This document shows, piece after piece, positions 52,500-62,394 of a stretch of DNA of 64,000 nucleotides. This DNA comes from an uncultured Chloroflexota bacterium (GTDB lineage Bacteria; Chloroflexota; Anaerolineae; Anaerolineales; Anaerolineaceae), in NCBI GenBank assembly GCA_902791025.1, contig CADATZ010000013.1, forward strand, positions 1 to 64,000. Reading direction: 5' to 3'. The notes beneath the pieces are model-generated. The model was given only the letters and a program-made list of their open reading frames with translations. It was not told where the DNA came from and did not search any database. The position numbers and the translations under genes are program-made. Each line of letters starts with the position of its first letter. Position 1 is the first letter of the stretch.

Positions 52500-54038
52500 T
52501 TGGGAGAAATTGCGGTTCAATTCAAACATATCAGTATGGAATTTCCCGGAGTTCTTGCAAATGACGATATTACTCTCGACATTCGCAAGGGGGAAGTTTT
52601 CGCACTGGTTGGCGAAAACGGTGCGGGGAAAAGTACCCTGATGAACATTCTGTATGGGATCAATACACCAACAAACGGAGAAGTTTTTATCCGTGGAAAA
52701 AAGGTGGAACACTTTGACCCGGGCGTAGCAATCTCTTTAGGCGTCGGGATGGTCCATCAGCATTTTATGCTGGTTCCTTCCTTCACTGTTGCGCAGAATA
52801 TCGTGCTCAGCCGGGAACCGAAAAAGATGGGCGTCTTTTTCGATAACAAAGGCGCGGAAAAGGAAACGGAAAAACTGGTTAAGACCTATGGTTTGACGGT
52901 CGAGCCTTCGGCTGTGGTGCAGGAGATCAGTGTTGGTTTGCAGCAGCGGGTGGAAATTCTCAAGACGCTTTACCGCGGGGCAGACATTCTGATCCTCGAC
53001 GAACCGACGGCAGTGCTGACGCCGCAGGAAACCGACGAGCTATTCGCAGTGATCCGTAAAATCGTTCGGGAACATGGCATGACGGTCATTATCATTACGC
53101 ATAAGCTTTATGAAGTCATGCAGATTTCCGATCGTGTCGGTGTGATGCGGAAGGGCAAACTGGTTGGCGTTGAAAACACTTCCGATATGGATGAGCGCAA
53201 GCTTGCATCCCTGATGGTTGGGCGTCCGGTGCTGTATGAAAACCTTGATAAAGAGGATGATATCGGAGATGAGCAGATCCGGGTAGATGATCTCGTCGTC
53301 GGCGATAACCGCGGACTGGTCGCAGTGGATGGCGTGAGCCTCTCTGTCCGTTCCGGTGAAATCCTCGGTATCGCTGCTGTAGAGGGCAACGGACAGAGTG
53401 AACTGCTGGAAGCCATCACGGGAATGCGGAAAATCGAAAGTGGCTCCGTTACCATCCGCGGCAGACAAATCAACGGTATGGATCCCGGTGCGATTCGCGG
53501 AATTGGTTTGGCTCATATTCCGGAAGACAGAATTTCAACCGGTGTCTGTGCGGATGCTTCGGTGAGTGATAATCTGCTGATGGGCAAGGAGCGGAACCCT
53601 GAATTTAATACGCTGGGAATTGCTCAGAACAATGCCGCGATCCGCAAATATGCCTCGGAGATCTATGAAAAGTTTGATATCCGCGGCGCCGGGATCGATG
53701 TGAACGTCGGCTCCATGTCCGGTGGAAACATGCAGAAGGTGGTGGTGGCTCGGGAATTCAGCTTTGACGCGCCGGTGCTGATCATCTCTCAGCCGACCCG
53801 CGGCGTTGATGTGGGTGCGATTGAATTTATTCATGAACAGATCATTCAACAGCGCAATGAAGGCGCGGCGATCCTGCTCAGTTCCGCGGATCTGGATGAG
53901 GTTTTCCGCCTTTCAGACCGTATTATCACTCTCTATGAAGGAAAAGTAACGGGTGAATTCAAGGCGTCAGAGATTACGAAGGAGGAAATCGGTTATTTCA
54001 TGACCGGAAAACGGGAAACGGAGGCTGCTCATGAATGA
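52500..54038 (+). CDS. ABC transporter ATP-binding protein, two NBDs (BMP/nucleoside type)
   Basis: A 512-residue protein with two nucleotide-binding domains. The first has GENGAGKST and a signature ISVGLQQRVEI, with ILDEPTAVLTP as Walker B. The second has the degenerate Walker A AVEGNGQSE and signature SGGNMQKVVVARE. This two-domain form is typical of sugar and BMP-type nucleoside importers (YufO-like). The start is TTG at 52500, with GGAGG six bases before. It follows the binding protein and overlaps the first permease by 8 bases. Confidence 0.92.
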   Translation: MGEIAVQFKHISMEFPGVLANDDITLDIRKGEVFALVGENGAGKSTLMNILYGINTPTNGEVFIRGKKVEHFDPGVAISLGVGMVHQHFMLVPSFTVAQNIVLSREPKKMGVFFDNKGAEKETEKLVKTYGLTVEPSAVVQEISVGLQQRVEILKTLYRGADILILDEPTAVLTPQETDELFAVIRKIVREHGMTVIIITHKLYEVMQISDRVGVMRKGKLVGVENTSDMDERKLASLMVGRPVLYENLDKEDDIGDEQIRVDDLVVGDNRGLVAVDGVSLSVRSGEILGIAAVEGNGQSELLEAITGMRKIESGSVTIRGRQINGMDPGAIRGIGLAHIPEDRISTGVCADASVSDNLLMGKERNPEFNTLGIAQNNAAIRKYASEIYEKFDIRGAGIDVNVGSMSGGNMQKVVVAREFSFDAPVLIISQPTRGVDVGAIEFIHEQIIQQRNEGAAILLSSADLDEVFRLSDRIITLYEGKVTGEFKASEITKEEIGYFMTGKRETEAAHE

Positions 54039-55155
54039 GAAACAAAACGGTTTCTTTGCGAACCTTGCGGAGAAGCTGAACCTGCGCTACATCGGCTCTC
54101 TGGTGTTGAGCGTGCTGCTGGCTTTTCTGATCTGCGCAGTGATCCTTGCTGTGGCGGGTTACGATCCCATCGCAACCTATGGGGCGATGTGGAACGGGGC
54201 TTTTGACTCCCTGCGGCATGTGGGTGATTTCCTGGAATATGCCATGGTGCTGTGCATCTGCGGTCTGGCCTGTGTGCTTGGTGCCCGGGTCGGCATCTTC
54301 AATGTTGGCGGTGAAGGACAGCTGCTGTTGGGCGCGATTTTTGCTTGCCAGATCGGTATCTGGCTGCAGGGGACGACGGCCTGGATCGTCATTCCGCTCG
54401 CGGCGGTTGGAGCGATGGTCGCCGGTGGGCTTTACGCTTTTATTCCGGGCTGGCTGAAGGTCAAACAAAAGGTCGATGAAGTGATCACGACCATCATGAT
54501 GAACTCTATTGCGGCGTTTCTCTGTCAATATCTGGCCAAAGGTCCATGGAAAAACGCCAATAAAAACATGGTGGCGGCAACTGCCCGTCTGAACGCGGAT
54601 TATTGGTTCGGGAACCTGATCCCCCGGTCCAATTTGACGACTGCCATTATCGCGGCAGCTATCATTGCCTTCGCGGTGTGGTATGTGATGCAGAAAACAG
54701 CCACCGGTTATGAGATGCGCATCACCGGTTCCAACCCGCGTTTCGCGTTCTTCTCCGGTCTGAAGACGGATAAGATCGTCATTCTGGGTATGGTTGTTTC
54801 CGGTATGATGTGCGGTCTGGTCGGTATGTTCCGTGTTTATGGCGTCGAGCATTTGTACCGGGCTTCCATCAGCAACGATTATTATTTTGAAGGGCTGACG
54901 GTAGCGATGATCGCTCAGTATAATCCGGTGACAACGATCTACCTTTCACTTTTCTTTGCGGTGCTGAAGATCGGTGCGCAGGGTATTGAGCTTATCGGAG
55001 TTCCGTCACAGATTTACCTGATCATGCAGACGGTCATCATCTTCTTCATGGCAGCGGAGAAGGGTATTTCCGAGTCGATTCAAAAATCACTTCAGGCTCG
55101 CCGTGCCAAACAGGCGGCGATAGCCCGTATGAAGGGAGGTGTGAGCCATGAATGA
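54031..55155 (+). CDS. ABC transporter permease 1 (YufP-like)
   Basis: A 374-residue protein with about nine to ten membrane helices, starting near residue 20. GARVGIFNVGGEGQLLLGA is the conserved motif of the BPD_transp_2 family in nucleoside importers. It is translated from within the end of the ATPase gene (8-base overlap) and overlaps the second permease by 8 bases, so the three are strictly coupled. A short basic C-terminal tail follows the last helix. Confidence 0.9.
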   Translation: MNEKQNGFFANLAEKLNLRYIGSLVLSVLLAFLICAVILAVAGYDPIATYGAMWNGAFDSLRHVGDFLEYAMVLCICGLACVLGARVGIFNVGGEGQLLLGAIFACQIGIWLQGTTAWIVIPLAAVGAMVAGGLYAFIPGWLKVKQKVDEVITTIMMNSIAAFLCQYLAKGPWKNANKNMVAATARLNADYWFGNLIPRSNLTTAIIAAAIIAFAVWYVMQKTATGYEMRITGSNPRFAFFSGLKTDKIVILGMVVSGMMCGLVGMFRVYGVEHLYRASISNDYYFEGLTVAMIAQYNPVTTIYLSLFFAVLKIGAQGIELIGVPSQIYLIMQTVIIFFMAAEKGISESIQKSLQARRAKQAAIARMKGGVSHE

Positions 55156-56083
55156 TTTCGGTCTCCTCTTCAATACGGTTTTCTCAACCGGTCTGTTCAA
55201 TGAAATGCTGCGCCGGGCTACACCGGTTGCCATTGCCGCTATCGGCGGTGCGTTGACCCAGCATGCAGGGATCATGAACATCGGGATGGATGGGATGATC
55301 CTGATGGGTGCTTTCTTCGGGGTGCTCGGCAGTTCGATTTTCGGTTCCGCCTGGGCAGGACTTGGGCTGGCAGTTCTGGTCGGTGTGCTGGTGGGGCTGT
55401 TCTTCGGTTTGTTTGTTGTGAAGTTCAAATCGGATGAGTTCATCATCGGGACGGCACTGAATACTTTTGCGGTGGGATTGACATCTTTCCTTTCCCGCTC
55501 TATATTTGGAACACAGGGTGCAAAGGGATATCCTTCTTTGCCGAATGTCACAATTCCGGGGTTCGACAAAGTGCCGGTGCTGGGAGCGATCCTGAACGGT
55601 CATTCGTTATTCGTGTATCTTACCTGGCTGCTGGTGCTGCTGTTTTACCTCTATATTTACCGGACGCCGCAGGGCTTCTGGCTTCGTGCCTCCGGTGAGA
55701 AGCCGCAGACACTGCGGACAGCCGGTATCGCTCCGGAACGTATGAAATGGACTGCGAGTATCCTCTGCGGCGTGCTGTGTTGTATTGCCGGCGCTCACCT
55801 TTCGCTGGGCTACCTGAACGGAACCTTTGCTGAAAAGATGAGTAACTCCCGCGGCTATATCGCATTTGCCTGTGTGATCTTTGCCGCGTCTAATCCGGCG
55901 AAGGCTTATCTGGCTGCGCTGATGTTTGGCTTCTTTGATGCTATCGGTCTGCGCCTGCAGGCTTATATCAGCTCTGACCTGACAAGTATCATTCCCTACG
56001 CCATCACCATCATCATGATGACCTATGTTGTCGTGAGTACGCGAAAAAAGCGGGAAAAAATACACCGCAGGGCGGATATATAA
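55148..56083 (+). CDS. ABC transporter permease 2 (YufQ-like)
   Basis: A 311-residue permease of the BPD_transp_2 family. MLRRATPVAIAAIGGALTQHAGIMNIGMDGMILMGA contains the family motif (AGIMNIGMDGMIL). About nine helices are visible. It forms the channel with the first permease. Its ATG lies in the end of that gene. It completes the operon, which ends at the hairpin at 56088. Confidence 0.9.
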   Translation: MNDFGLLFNTVFSTGLFNEMLRRATPVAIAAIGGALTQHAGIMNIGMDGMILMGAFFGVLGSSIFGSAWAGLGLAVLVGVLVGLFFGLFVVKFKSDEFIIGTALNTFAVGLTSFLSRSIFGTQGAKGYPSLPNVTIPGFDKVPVLGAILNGHSLFVYLTWLLVLLFYLYIYRTPQGFWLRASGEKPQTLRTAGIAPERMKWTASILCGVLCCIAGAHLSLGYLNGTFAEKMSNSRGYIAFACVIFAASNPAKAYLAALMFGFFDAIGLRLQAYISSDLTSIIPYAITIIMMTYVVVSTRKKREKIHRRADI

Positions 56084-56087
56084 CAGC

Positions 56088-56120
56088 AAAACGGCGGATA
56101 AATCTGATCCGCCGTTTTAC
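56088..56120. terminator. Bidirectional terminator between the transporter operon and asnS
   Basis: AAAACGGCGGAT (56088-56099) and ATCCGCCGTTTT (56107-56118) form a perfect stem with a 7-base loop and T4 on either strand. It serves the convergent transporter and asnS transcripts. Confidence 0.85.
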
Positions 56121-56178
56121 TTTCTAACTTCTAACTTATAACTTATGACTTATAACTTATAACTTCCAACTTCCAACT
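56121..56178. repeat. 7-bp-period repeat (AACTTAT units)
   Basis: Around eight units in a row: AACTTCT, AACTTAT, AACTTAT, GACTTAT, AACTTAT, AACTTCC, AACTTCC, AACTTA. Best example of this repeat type in the window. Confidence 0.75.
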
Positions 56179-56187
56179 TACACCTGA

Positions 56188-57579
56188 TTACAGCATCGCG
56201 TTCTTCGGTGTGCGCGGGAAGGGCAGGATGTCACGGATGTTAGCCATGCCGGTCATATACATGATCATCCGTTCAAATCCCAGACCGAAACCGGCGTGGT
56301 GGGTCGTGCCAAAGCGGCGCAGGTCCAGGTACCATTCATAGTCGGCTTTGTTCAGACCGCATTCTTCAATACGCTGTTCCAGAACGTCCAGACGTTCTTC
56401 ACGCTGGGAGCCGCCGATGATCTCACCAACACCCGGCACCAGCAGATCGACTGCGGCGACGGTCTTCCCGTCATCATTGACACGCATATAGAAGGCTTTC
56501 AGTTCCTTCGGGTAATTGATGACGAAGAGCGGTTTTTTGTAGACCACTTCGGTCAGGTAGCGTTCGTGCTCTGTCTGCAGATCCGCACCCCAGAATACCG
56601 GATACTGGAACTGATCCTTGACCTTTTCCAGCTGTTCAATGGCTTCCGTGTAGGTCACCGTAGCAAAGTCGGAATCGATGACGTGCTGAATGCGTTCGAG
56701 CAGTCCCTTATCGAAGAAGTCGTTGAAGAACTGCATTTCCTGCGGACAGTGTTCCATGACGTAGGACAGTATGAATTTGACCATGTCGCGGGCCAGATCC
56801 ATATCGTCCTGAAGGTCTGCGAAAGCAATTTCCGGCTCGATCATCCAGAATTCGGATGCATGGCGGGCGGTGTAGGATTCTTCCGCACGGAAGGTCGGGC
56901 CGAAAGTGTAGATCTTTCCAAAAGCCTGAGCCATGGTTTCTCCCTGCAGCTGTCCGGAAACCGTGAGCGCGGTGGACGCACCGAAGAAATCCTGGGAATA
57001 GTCGATGGAGCCATCTTCCAGTTTCGGCAGATTGTTCAGATCCAATGTGGTTACACGGAACATTTCTCCTGCACCTTCACAATCGCTGGTGGTGATGATC
57101 GGAGTGTGCGCATAGACAAAACCACGGTCGTTAAAGAACTTGTGGATCGCATATGCTGTTACGCTGCGGACACGAAAGGTAGCGCTCAACGTATTGGTGC
57201 GCATACGCAGATGAGGCAGTGTTCGCAGATATTCAAGCGTGTGGCGCTTCTTTTGCAGCGGGTAATCCGGTGTAGAAGTGCCTTCTACCTCGATGGACTT
57301 TGCTTCAACTTCGAAAGGCTGTTTGGCTTCTGGGGTAAGCTTGAAAAGACCATGAACGATCAGGGCAGCGCCAACATTCTGTCCGGCGATTTCTTTGTAA
57401 TTATCAATGCTGTCAAACATGACGACCTGAAGCGGCAGATGTGTGCCGCCATCGGATAATTGAATGAATGCCATCTTTTTCTGGTCACGGATGGATTTGA
57501 CCCAACCACATACCGTGATTTCCTGCCCGCTGAAAGCTTCGGGAGCTGCAAATAATTCTCTGATTTCTGTTCGTTTCAC
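56188..57579 (-). CDS. asnS: Asparaginyl-tRNA synthetase
   Basis: A 463-residue class II enzyme that joins asparagine to tRNA-Asn. The N-terminal OB-fold anticodon domain (about 15-105) begins [15 protein letters not shown]. The catalytic core shows motif 2 (FRAEES), the GAGEMF region, and motif 3 GFGLGFERM at the C-terminus. The length is normal. The start is GTG at 57579 with AGGAG upstream. It is a single gene, convergent with the transporter operon. Confidence 0.95.
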   Translation of the reverse strand: MKRTEIRELFAAPEAFSGQEITVCGWVKSIRDQKKMAFIQLSDGGTHLPLQVVMFDSIDNYKEIAGQNVGAALIVHGLFKLTPEAKQPFEVEAKSIEVEGTSTPDYPLQKKRHTLEYLRTLPHLRMRTNTLSATFRVRSVTAYAIHKFFNDRGFVYAHTPIITTSDCEGAGEMFRVTTLDLNNLPKLEDGSIDYSQDFFGASTALTVSGQLQGETMAQAFGKIYTFGPTFRAEESYTARHASEFWMIEPEIAFADLQDDMDLARDMVKFILSYVMEHCPQEMQFFNDFFDKGLLERIQHVIDSDFATVTYTEAIEQLEKVKDQFQYPVFWGADLQTEHERYLTEVVYKKPLFVINYPKELKAFYMRVNDDGKTVAAVDLLVPGVGEIIGGSQREERLDVLEQRIEECGLNKADYEWYLDLRRFGTTHHAGFGLGFERMIMYMTGMANIRDILPFPRTPKNAML

Positions 57580-57654
57580 TTGTTTTAACTCCTGTTAAAA
57601 TCTTTTCAATATAATTTTGACTGTCTCTGCTGCCAATACACTGTATGATGTGCA

Positions 57655-58302
57655 TCAGTGAATTGTGAAGCATGCTGATTCATATCCATTTGTTAGAGGA
57701 TTGCCGGTATCTGTGAATATCTGGAATACCGGGCAGTAGGTTGTCAGGGCAGTATTCGGACTGCCGACACGCTGGAAGCTGAAGCAAGCCTTTTGCCCGG
57801 TTGAAACTGTTTTACCAAGATACACTCTATCGTCAGGCATAATGATGGATCCACCTTTGTTGGTACACATGGCAAAATAATTCTCATTCCAGGTTCCAGA
57901 GCCTTCATTTGTATAACACACTTCAATGTAAATATTAGACAACGGTACAAAACTATTCCAGTTAGAAGGGTTACCGACTTCATAAATTGTGTGGTTTGAG
58001 TAACCGACCCGCAAATAAGGACGTGGTTCTTCAGTCGCCGTAGGAGGAATCAACGGAATTCTGCTGGTGGGTGTATAGAGCGGTGTAGGTGTAGGTGTGG
58101 TTGTTGGTGTGGGCGATGGGTTTTCAATTGCCCACTGTGTTTCAGTCTCTCTCCTCAGGGCTTCTGCGGTTTCCTGTGCGGCCTGCATCATCTCTTCCGG
58201 GCTCATTGTAGGTGTTTTGGTAGGTGACACCGGAACGTTAGTGCACGCACTGAACAAACTTGCGGTCAGTAATATGAAGATAAGTTTTTTGACGGCTTTC
58301 AT
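57655..58302 (-). CDS. Lipoprotein with Thr/Pro linker and NBR1-like Ig domain
   Basis: A 215-residue protein with a lipoprotein signal (LFSAC, Cys20). A helical stretch with EEMMQAAQETAEALRRE (35-51) is followed by a Pro/Thr linker (about 62-80) and a beta-rich domain to the end. IYIEVCYTNEGSGTWNENY and the Trp pattern resemble the NBR1-type Ig domain, often found in surface proteins of Chloroflexota. ATG start with GAGGAG. It follows no obvious operon partner. Function unknown; a cell-surface position is likely. Confidence 0.7.
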   Translation of the reverse strand: MKAVKKLIFILLTASLFSACTNVPVSPTKTPTMSPEEMMQAAQETAEALRRETETQWAIENPSPTPTTTPTPTPLYTPTSRIPLIPPTATEEPRPYLRVGYSNHTIYEVGNPSNWNSFVPLSNIYIEVCYTNEGSGTWNENYFAMCTNKGGSIIMPDDRVYLGKTVSTGQKACFSFQRVGSPNTALTTYCPVFQIFTDTGNPLTNGYESACFTIH

Positions 58303-58431
58303 TTTTCTATCTCCTCATTTGTCTACTATTCTCTGCATTATAAACGACAATGCTTTTTTCTTGCAAATTTTCCCGGATTAAATTATAAATTTCCTAAAAA
58401 AATGAATCAGGATAATGTGTATTTTTGAGAT

Positions 58432-59250
58432 TTATGCAAAGCGCCAGTACAGATATCCCCGTCGGAGAAGCTGGGGCCGCAGGTCGATCTTATAACCAGC
58501 ATTGCGCAATTCTTTGGCAGACGCGACGAACAGTGAACGGAGGCCAAAGCTGCGCATGGGCGCTTGATTTCGACAGGCGGCTTTCCATCGTTCCATGAAG
58601 CTATATATTTCTTCTCCGGGAACCATGCGGTGAATATAATTCTTTGTCAGTACAGGCTGAAAAAGATCCGGTTCAAATCCGGTGTGAAAATTGGTACTGA
58701 ACAGAAATCCTTCCCGTATGACCGGATAAGGCGGTATGGCAGAGCGGCGAATGACGTTTGCTGTCCAGACGGAACCATAGGGATTGGAGGTCCCTTCCAG
58801 CAGCATTCCGCCGGGGATCATCTGCTGACCCAGCTGCTCTATGGGAGCTGCCCATTCGCTTTCTTCATATTGTCTCAGTACATTAAATGCCCGGATAAGC
58901 CTGGCAGATTCACCTTGCTGCAGCGGCAGGTTAAAACCTCCGAGACGGAAGAATGTGTTCTCATCTTCAAAGGGCTTTCCCATCGCGACACGTTCCGGAT
59001 CAATTTCGACGCCCAGAACCGGAAGATTCGGATTCTGTTTTCTCAGGCGCTGTGCGGATTCCAGTGTAGTGAAGGGTTCAAATCCGTAGCCGAGGTCAAT
59101 ATAAAAAGAACGCTGATCAGGCGGGTCCTGCATACGGATCAAGCTTCCTTCAGTCAGCAGCATGAATATATCCGATCGGCGCAAACGATTCCGGGCAGTT
59201 TTTCCGCGGGTTTGGTGTCCCTGAGGCTTGTAGCGTGGCGCTTGTTTCAT
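58432..59250 (-). CDS. SAM-dependent methyltransferase-like protein
   Basis: A 272-residue cytosolic protein. A basic N-terminus (about 25 residues) leads to a Rossmann-like core with FYIDLGYGFEPFTTLE (motif I-like) and VLGVEIDPERV (acidic loop for SAM). The rest is not typical, so the substrate or even the activity is open. It starts 20 bases after the CrtI-like gene and is probably transcribed with it. ATG start; ribosome site weak. Confidence 0.6.
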   Translation of the reverse strand: MKQAPRYKPQGHQTRGKTARNRLRRSDIFMLLTEGSLIRMQDPPDQRSFYIDLGYGFEPFTTLESAQRLRKQNPNLPVLGVEIDPERVAMGKPFEDENTFFRLGGFNLPLQQGESARLIRAFNVLRQYEESEWAAPIEQLGQQMIPGGMLLEGTSNPYGSVWTANVIRRSAIPPYPVIREGFLFSTNFHTGFEPDLFQPVLTKNYIHRMVPGEEIYSFMERWKAACRNQAPMRSFGLRSLFVASAKELRNAGYKIDLRPQLLRRGYLYWRFA

Positions 59251-59270
59251 TGCTTGCTTAAAAACCTAAA

Positions 59271-60767
59271 CTACATATCTTTTCTGCTGTTGATGATTTC
59301 CTGGTGAACGATTTCCGCGCTTTGCAATACTCCGGGGAGAAACGGTCCCGGGTGAGCGCCGTTCCCGACCAGGTAAAGGTTTTCTATATCAGCGCAGCGG
59401 TTTGGCAGATGGGGAATCTCTGTTTTTTCCTGATTGGGATCAAATCCCCAGGCTGCTCCCATGAAGCCGTTGAATGAATTTTCCAGCATAACAGGTGTAA
59501 TGTACCGTTCTCCTGCAAGGCCGGAACGCAAGTCATCTTCAAAATACTGTTGAAGTTCAGTTAGGATCCTGTCACGGAATCGATATGATTCCTGCGGCCA
59601 GTTCACTTCAGAATTCAAATTCGGTACCGGGCAAATCACAGAGAGAGCTCCTCTATCGTTTGGTACAAAATCCGGTTCGATCATCGAAGGTACGTTCAGA
59701 TAGAAAAGCGGATGGGATGGAAGACGATTTTCTGAAAAAAGTTCCTGTTCCCATTGTTTTATATCAGGAGGCATGATCACGTTAAAACCAATCAGCGGTC
59801 GTTTGGCCCTTGGCTGGGTTTGGAAGGCCATATGGTAAATAAATAAAGAAATTCCCGGTTTTCGCTGCTGTGCTGCTGTAACAGTGGCGTAGCGGAACCG
59901 GTCGGAATCGATCAATGTGCGGCAGGTGTAAGCAGTATCTGCGTCCGAGATGACATAGTCTGCCATGCGGATGCTGTTATCTGTCAGTCGAACACCTGTG
60001 ACGGAGCCGTTATAAACCTGGATAGCTTCTGCCTCGGAATTATATTGAATTTCCCCACCGCACTCCAGAAAAAGCTTTACCAGTGCATTGACCAGGGATT
60101 CCGATCCGCCTTTGACCAGAAAAACTCCCCAACGCTGCATAACTGATGGAATCATTCGGTAAAAATGGGAACTAAGGGAAGGGGCACCACCGCAGAACAT
60201 GGACCAGAAGGAATGAACGCTGCGCAATTCCTCTGATGTGAACAGACGTTCACTGACTCTGCGGCCGCTTCGTCGAGGCCGCAGACTGCGAAAACCAAAT
60301 TCGGGAGCGAAAGGGTTCCGGCTGCGTCGGTAGGGCTTTGTAAAGAATTTCGGCAAAAATTCATCCAAAATTCTGTCAGACCGTTTGCCGTAAGCTGTAT
60401 ATCCCTGCTGGTCCTGCAGCCCGAACAGGTCGTTTTTCATTAAAGTGTCCGCGGGCTCCCGGTAAAGCGTGTATTCATTTTCTTCGGAGAAGATAAAGCG
60501 AAAAATCGGTGATATTTCTTCGAGCGAAAGATACTCGTCAAGATTTCGTCCGGTGGCATTGAACAGACTATCCAGCTGTTGGGGCATGGTGACTAGACTG
60601 CCCGCATTGGGAAAGGTGATCTCACCGATGCGGGTGGGCTGCAGCCAGCCGCCGGGTTTCATGTTCTTTTCAATGATACGGACCCGAAACCCTTCCGCGG
60701 CTAATCGTATGCCTACAGCTAAGCCGCCGATTCCCGCTCCGATGATCAGTACGTTATTGTTTTTCAT
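59271..60767 (-). CDS. FAD-dependent phytoene desaturase-like oxidoreductase
   Basis: A 498-residue protein with the N-terminal dinucleotide motif VLIIGAGIGGLAVGIRLA and the following EKNMKPGGW of CrtI-type amine-oxidase-like proteins. The C-terminus has NLYLVGNGAHPGPFLPGVLQSAE, the family's FAD-closing motif. These enzymes desaturate or isomerise carotenoid-like polyenes, but many homologues in anaerobes have other, unknown substrates. No carotenoid genes lie nearby. The start region overlaps 7-bp repeats, and no good ribosome site is seen. Confidence 0.8.
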   Translation of the reverse strand: MKNNNVLIIGAGIGGLAVGIRLAAEGFRVRIIEKNMKPGGWLQPTRIGEITFPNAGSLVTMPQQLDSLFNATGRNLDEYLSLEEISPIFRFIFSEENEYTLYREPADTLMKNDLFGLQDQQGYTAYGKRSDRILDEFLPKFFTKPYRRSRNPFAPEFGFRSLRPRRSGRRVSERLFTSEELRSVHSFWSMFCGGAPSLSSHFYRMIPSVMQRWGVFLVKGGSESLVNALVKLFLECGGEIQYNSEAEAIQVYNGSVTGVRLTDNSIRMADYVISDADTAYTCRTLIDSDRFRYATVTAAQQRKPGISLFIYHMAFQTQPRAKRPLIGFNVIMPPDIKQWEQELFSENRLPSHPLFYLNVPSMIEPDFVPNDRGALSVICPVPNLNSEVNWPQESYRFRDRILTELQQYFEDDLRSGLAGERYITPVMLENSFNGFMGAAWGFDPNQEKTEIPHLPNRCADIENLYLVGNGAHPGPFLPGVLQSAEIVHQEIINSRKDM

Positions 60768-60775
60768 AGTTTTAG

Positions 60776-60868
60776 CGGATAGCCTTTAGCGGTTAGCGGC
60801 TGGCAAAATAGATGAAGTATAGCTATTCCTGCTAACCGCTAACCACTAATCACTAACCACTAATAATT
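60776..60868. repeat. Opposed 7-bp-period repeats upstream of the CrtI-like gene
   Basis: AGCGGATAGCCTTTAGCGGTTAGCGG (about 60774-60800) faces CTAACCGCTAACCACTAATCACTAACCACTAA (about 60830-60861). The two sides are largely reverse complements and both have the 7-base period. Confidence 0.7.
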
Positions 60869-61394
60869 AATGGCAATGGTGTCCACAGGAGCTGCAGTCA
60901 TCACAACCGCAGCCGTCATCCAGGTAGATGGATCCGGCTTCAATTTCTTCTGCCGTTCCGGGACGCAGGGAGACGATTTCACAGTTGAAGGTCAGTGTCT
61001 TTCCGGCCATCGGGTGATTCAAATCAACAGTGACGGTCTCGTCATTCCAGTCCTGAATGTAGCTGTGCAGGTGATTACCCTGATCATCTTCCAGGGGAAC
61101 CATCCGGCCTTTTTCGATCGGAAAATCAGCCGGGAACAGGCTGCGTTCCAGTTCGATAACAGCTTCCGGATCGTATTCGCCATATGCTTCTTCCGGTTCA
61201 ATCGTGACGTTTTTCTTGTCGCCAACGGTCATTCCTTCCAGTTCCTTTTCCAGACCGGAGATCAGATTCCCATGTCCGTGAATATATTCCAGCGGATTGG
61301 AAGTGGAAGCGGAATCTTCCACGGCGTTTTCAACATAAAGGGTATAAGCCAACCCGACAACAACGTCTTTTCCGACAGTCAAATTTTCACTCAT
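60867..61394 (-). CDS. SlyD-like FKBP peptidyl-prolyl isomerase
   Basis: A 175-residue protein. The FKBP core (VVVGLAYTLYVENAVEDS, IHGHGNLISGLEKELEGM) is interrupted by a chaperone flap domain (YGEYDPEAVIEL to FNCEIV), as in SlyD. The C-terminus is a metal-binding tail, CGCDDCSSCGHHCH. It catalyses proline isomerisation and may bind nickel or other metals. ATG start with GGAATTG. It follows the epimerase gene by 11 bases on the same strand. Confidence 0.9.
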   Translation of the reverse strand: MSENLTVGKDVVVGLAYTLYVENAVEDSASTSNPLEYIHGHGNLISGLEKELEGMTVGDKKNVTIEPEEAYGEYDPEAVIELERSLFPADFPIEKGRMVPLEDDQGNHLHSYIQDWNDETVTVDLNHPMAGKTLTFNCEIVSLRPGTAEEIEAGSIYLDDGCGCDDCSSCGHHCH

Positions 61395-61405
61395 TTTTCA
61401 ATTCC

Positions 61406-62332
61406 TTATTGTTTCAAGTTTTCATCCGCCTCAAAAGTTCGGCGCATGCCTTCTTCCAGCATGATTTTTGGATGATAATTCAATTCTTTTTCTGCAATCG
61501 TAAGATCGGCGCACATGCGGTTGGCACCACCTACGCGCCGTGGATTGTGAACCACCTGCGGTTCGATTCCGGTGATCTTTTGTGCCAGCTCCAACACCTC
61601 ATTTACAGAGGTTTCCTGCCCGGAACCGATGTTGATGACGATCTCGTCATTTTTCTTAAGGTCTGCAGCCGCAACAAATGCATCCACGACATCATCTACA
61701 TAGACAAAGTCCCTGGTCTTTGAACCATCTCCATGGATCACGACCGTTCCCTTCAAGGCGGATTGCCGCAGGAAGGTCGGGATGACCGGTGAATGAGCGA
61801 AGGAGAAGCCCTGGTAAGGCCCGTAGCAGTTGAAAATACGCAGGCAGACCGCCTGCAGTCCCCAAAGCTGCCCGATGGTGCGGATGTAAAACTCACCGGC
61901 AAGCTTTGAAACGGCATAGGGAGATTCCGGACGGGGGTTCATGTCTTCACGCAGCGGCATCACCGGCTGGTTGCCGTAAATCGCGCCAGAGGATGCAAAG
62001 ATCATCTTCTGGTTGCCCACGTCATGCATGGCTTCCAGAAGTGTGACGGTTCCGCCGACGTTTGTTTTTTCGTATTCGCCGGGATACAGCAATGAATCCG
62101 GAACGATGACCTTAGCTGCCAGGTGGTAGATGATATCAACGTTTTTCAAAAGCCGCCAGAGGGATTCCTTGGAGTTCAGGTCATTGCGGACAAATTGAAC
62201 CTCGGGCAGCAACCGCTGCGGCTCACCGCCGGAGCAGTCATCCAGCCCGATGACTTCATGACCTTCCTCTATCAATCTGTTGGACAATGCTGTCCCTAAA
62301 AATCCGGCAGCCCCGGTGACGAAACATTTCAC
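61406..62332 (-). CDS. NAD-dependent UDP-sugar 4-epimerase-like SDR
   Basis: A 308-residue enzyme with GAAGFLGTAL (NAD-binding), SSGAIYG and the catalytic YAVSK (Tyr-x-x-x-Lys), then RIFNCYGP and a substrate-binding KTRDFVYVDDVV. This is the normal layout of GalE/WbpP-type epimerases. GTG start with AGGAGA. It precedes the SlyD gene. Exact sugar unknown. It is separate from the SDR genes at 7-9 kb. Confidence 0.88.
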   Translation of the reverse strand: MKCFVTGAAGFLGTALSNRLIEEGHEVIGLDDCSGGEPQRLLPEVQFVRNDLNSKESLWRLLKNVDIIYHLAAKVIVPDSLLYPGEYEKTNVGGTVTLLEAMHDVGNQKMIFASSGAIYGNQPVMPLREDMNPRPESPYAVSKLAGEFYIRTIGQLWGLQAVCLRIFNCYGPYQGFSFAHSPVIPTFLRQSALKGTVVIHGDGSKTRDFVYVDDVVDAFVAAADLKKNDEIVINIGSGQETSVNEVLELAQKITGIEPQVVHNPRRVGGANRMCADLTIAEKELNYHPKIMLEEGMRRTFEADENLKQ

Positions 62333-62394
62333 GATCTGATTCTCCTAAGTTCTGAATCTGACTTAATCATAACAGATTTTTTTAATTCAGGTGA

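Noticed and set aside
56296..57459. Open frame of 387 codons opposite asnS
   Set aside because: It lies wholly within a certain tRNA synthetase gene and has no independent signals.
58660..58700. GGTTCAAATCC resembling a tRNA T-loop
   Set aside because: It lies inside the methyltransferase-like gene and no acceptor or anticodon arms can be drawn. The same holds for GGTTCGATTCC near 61560.
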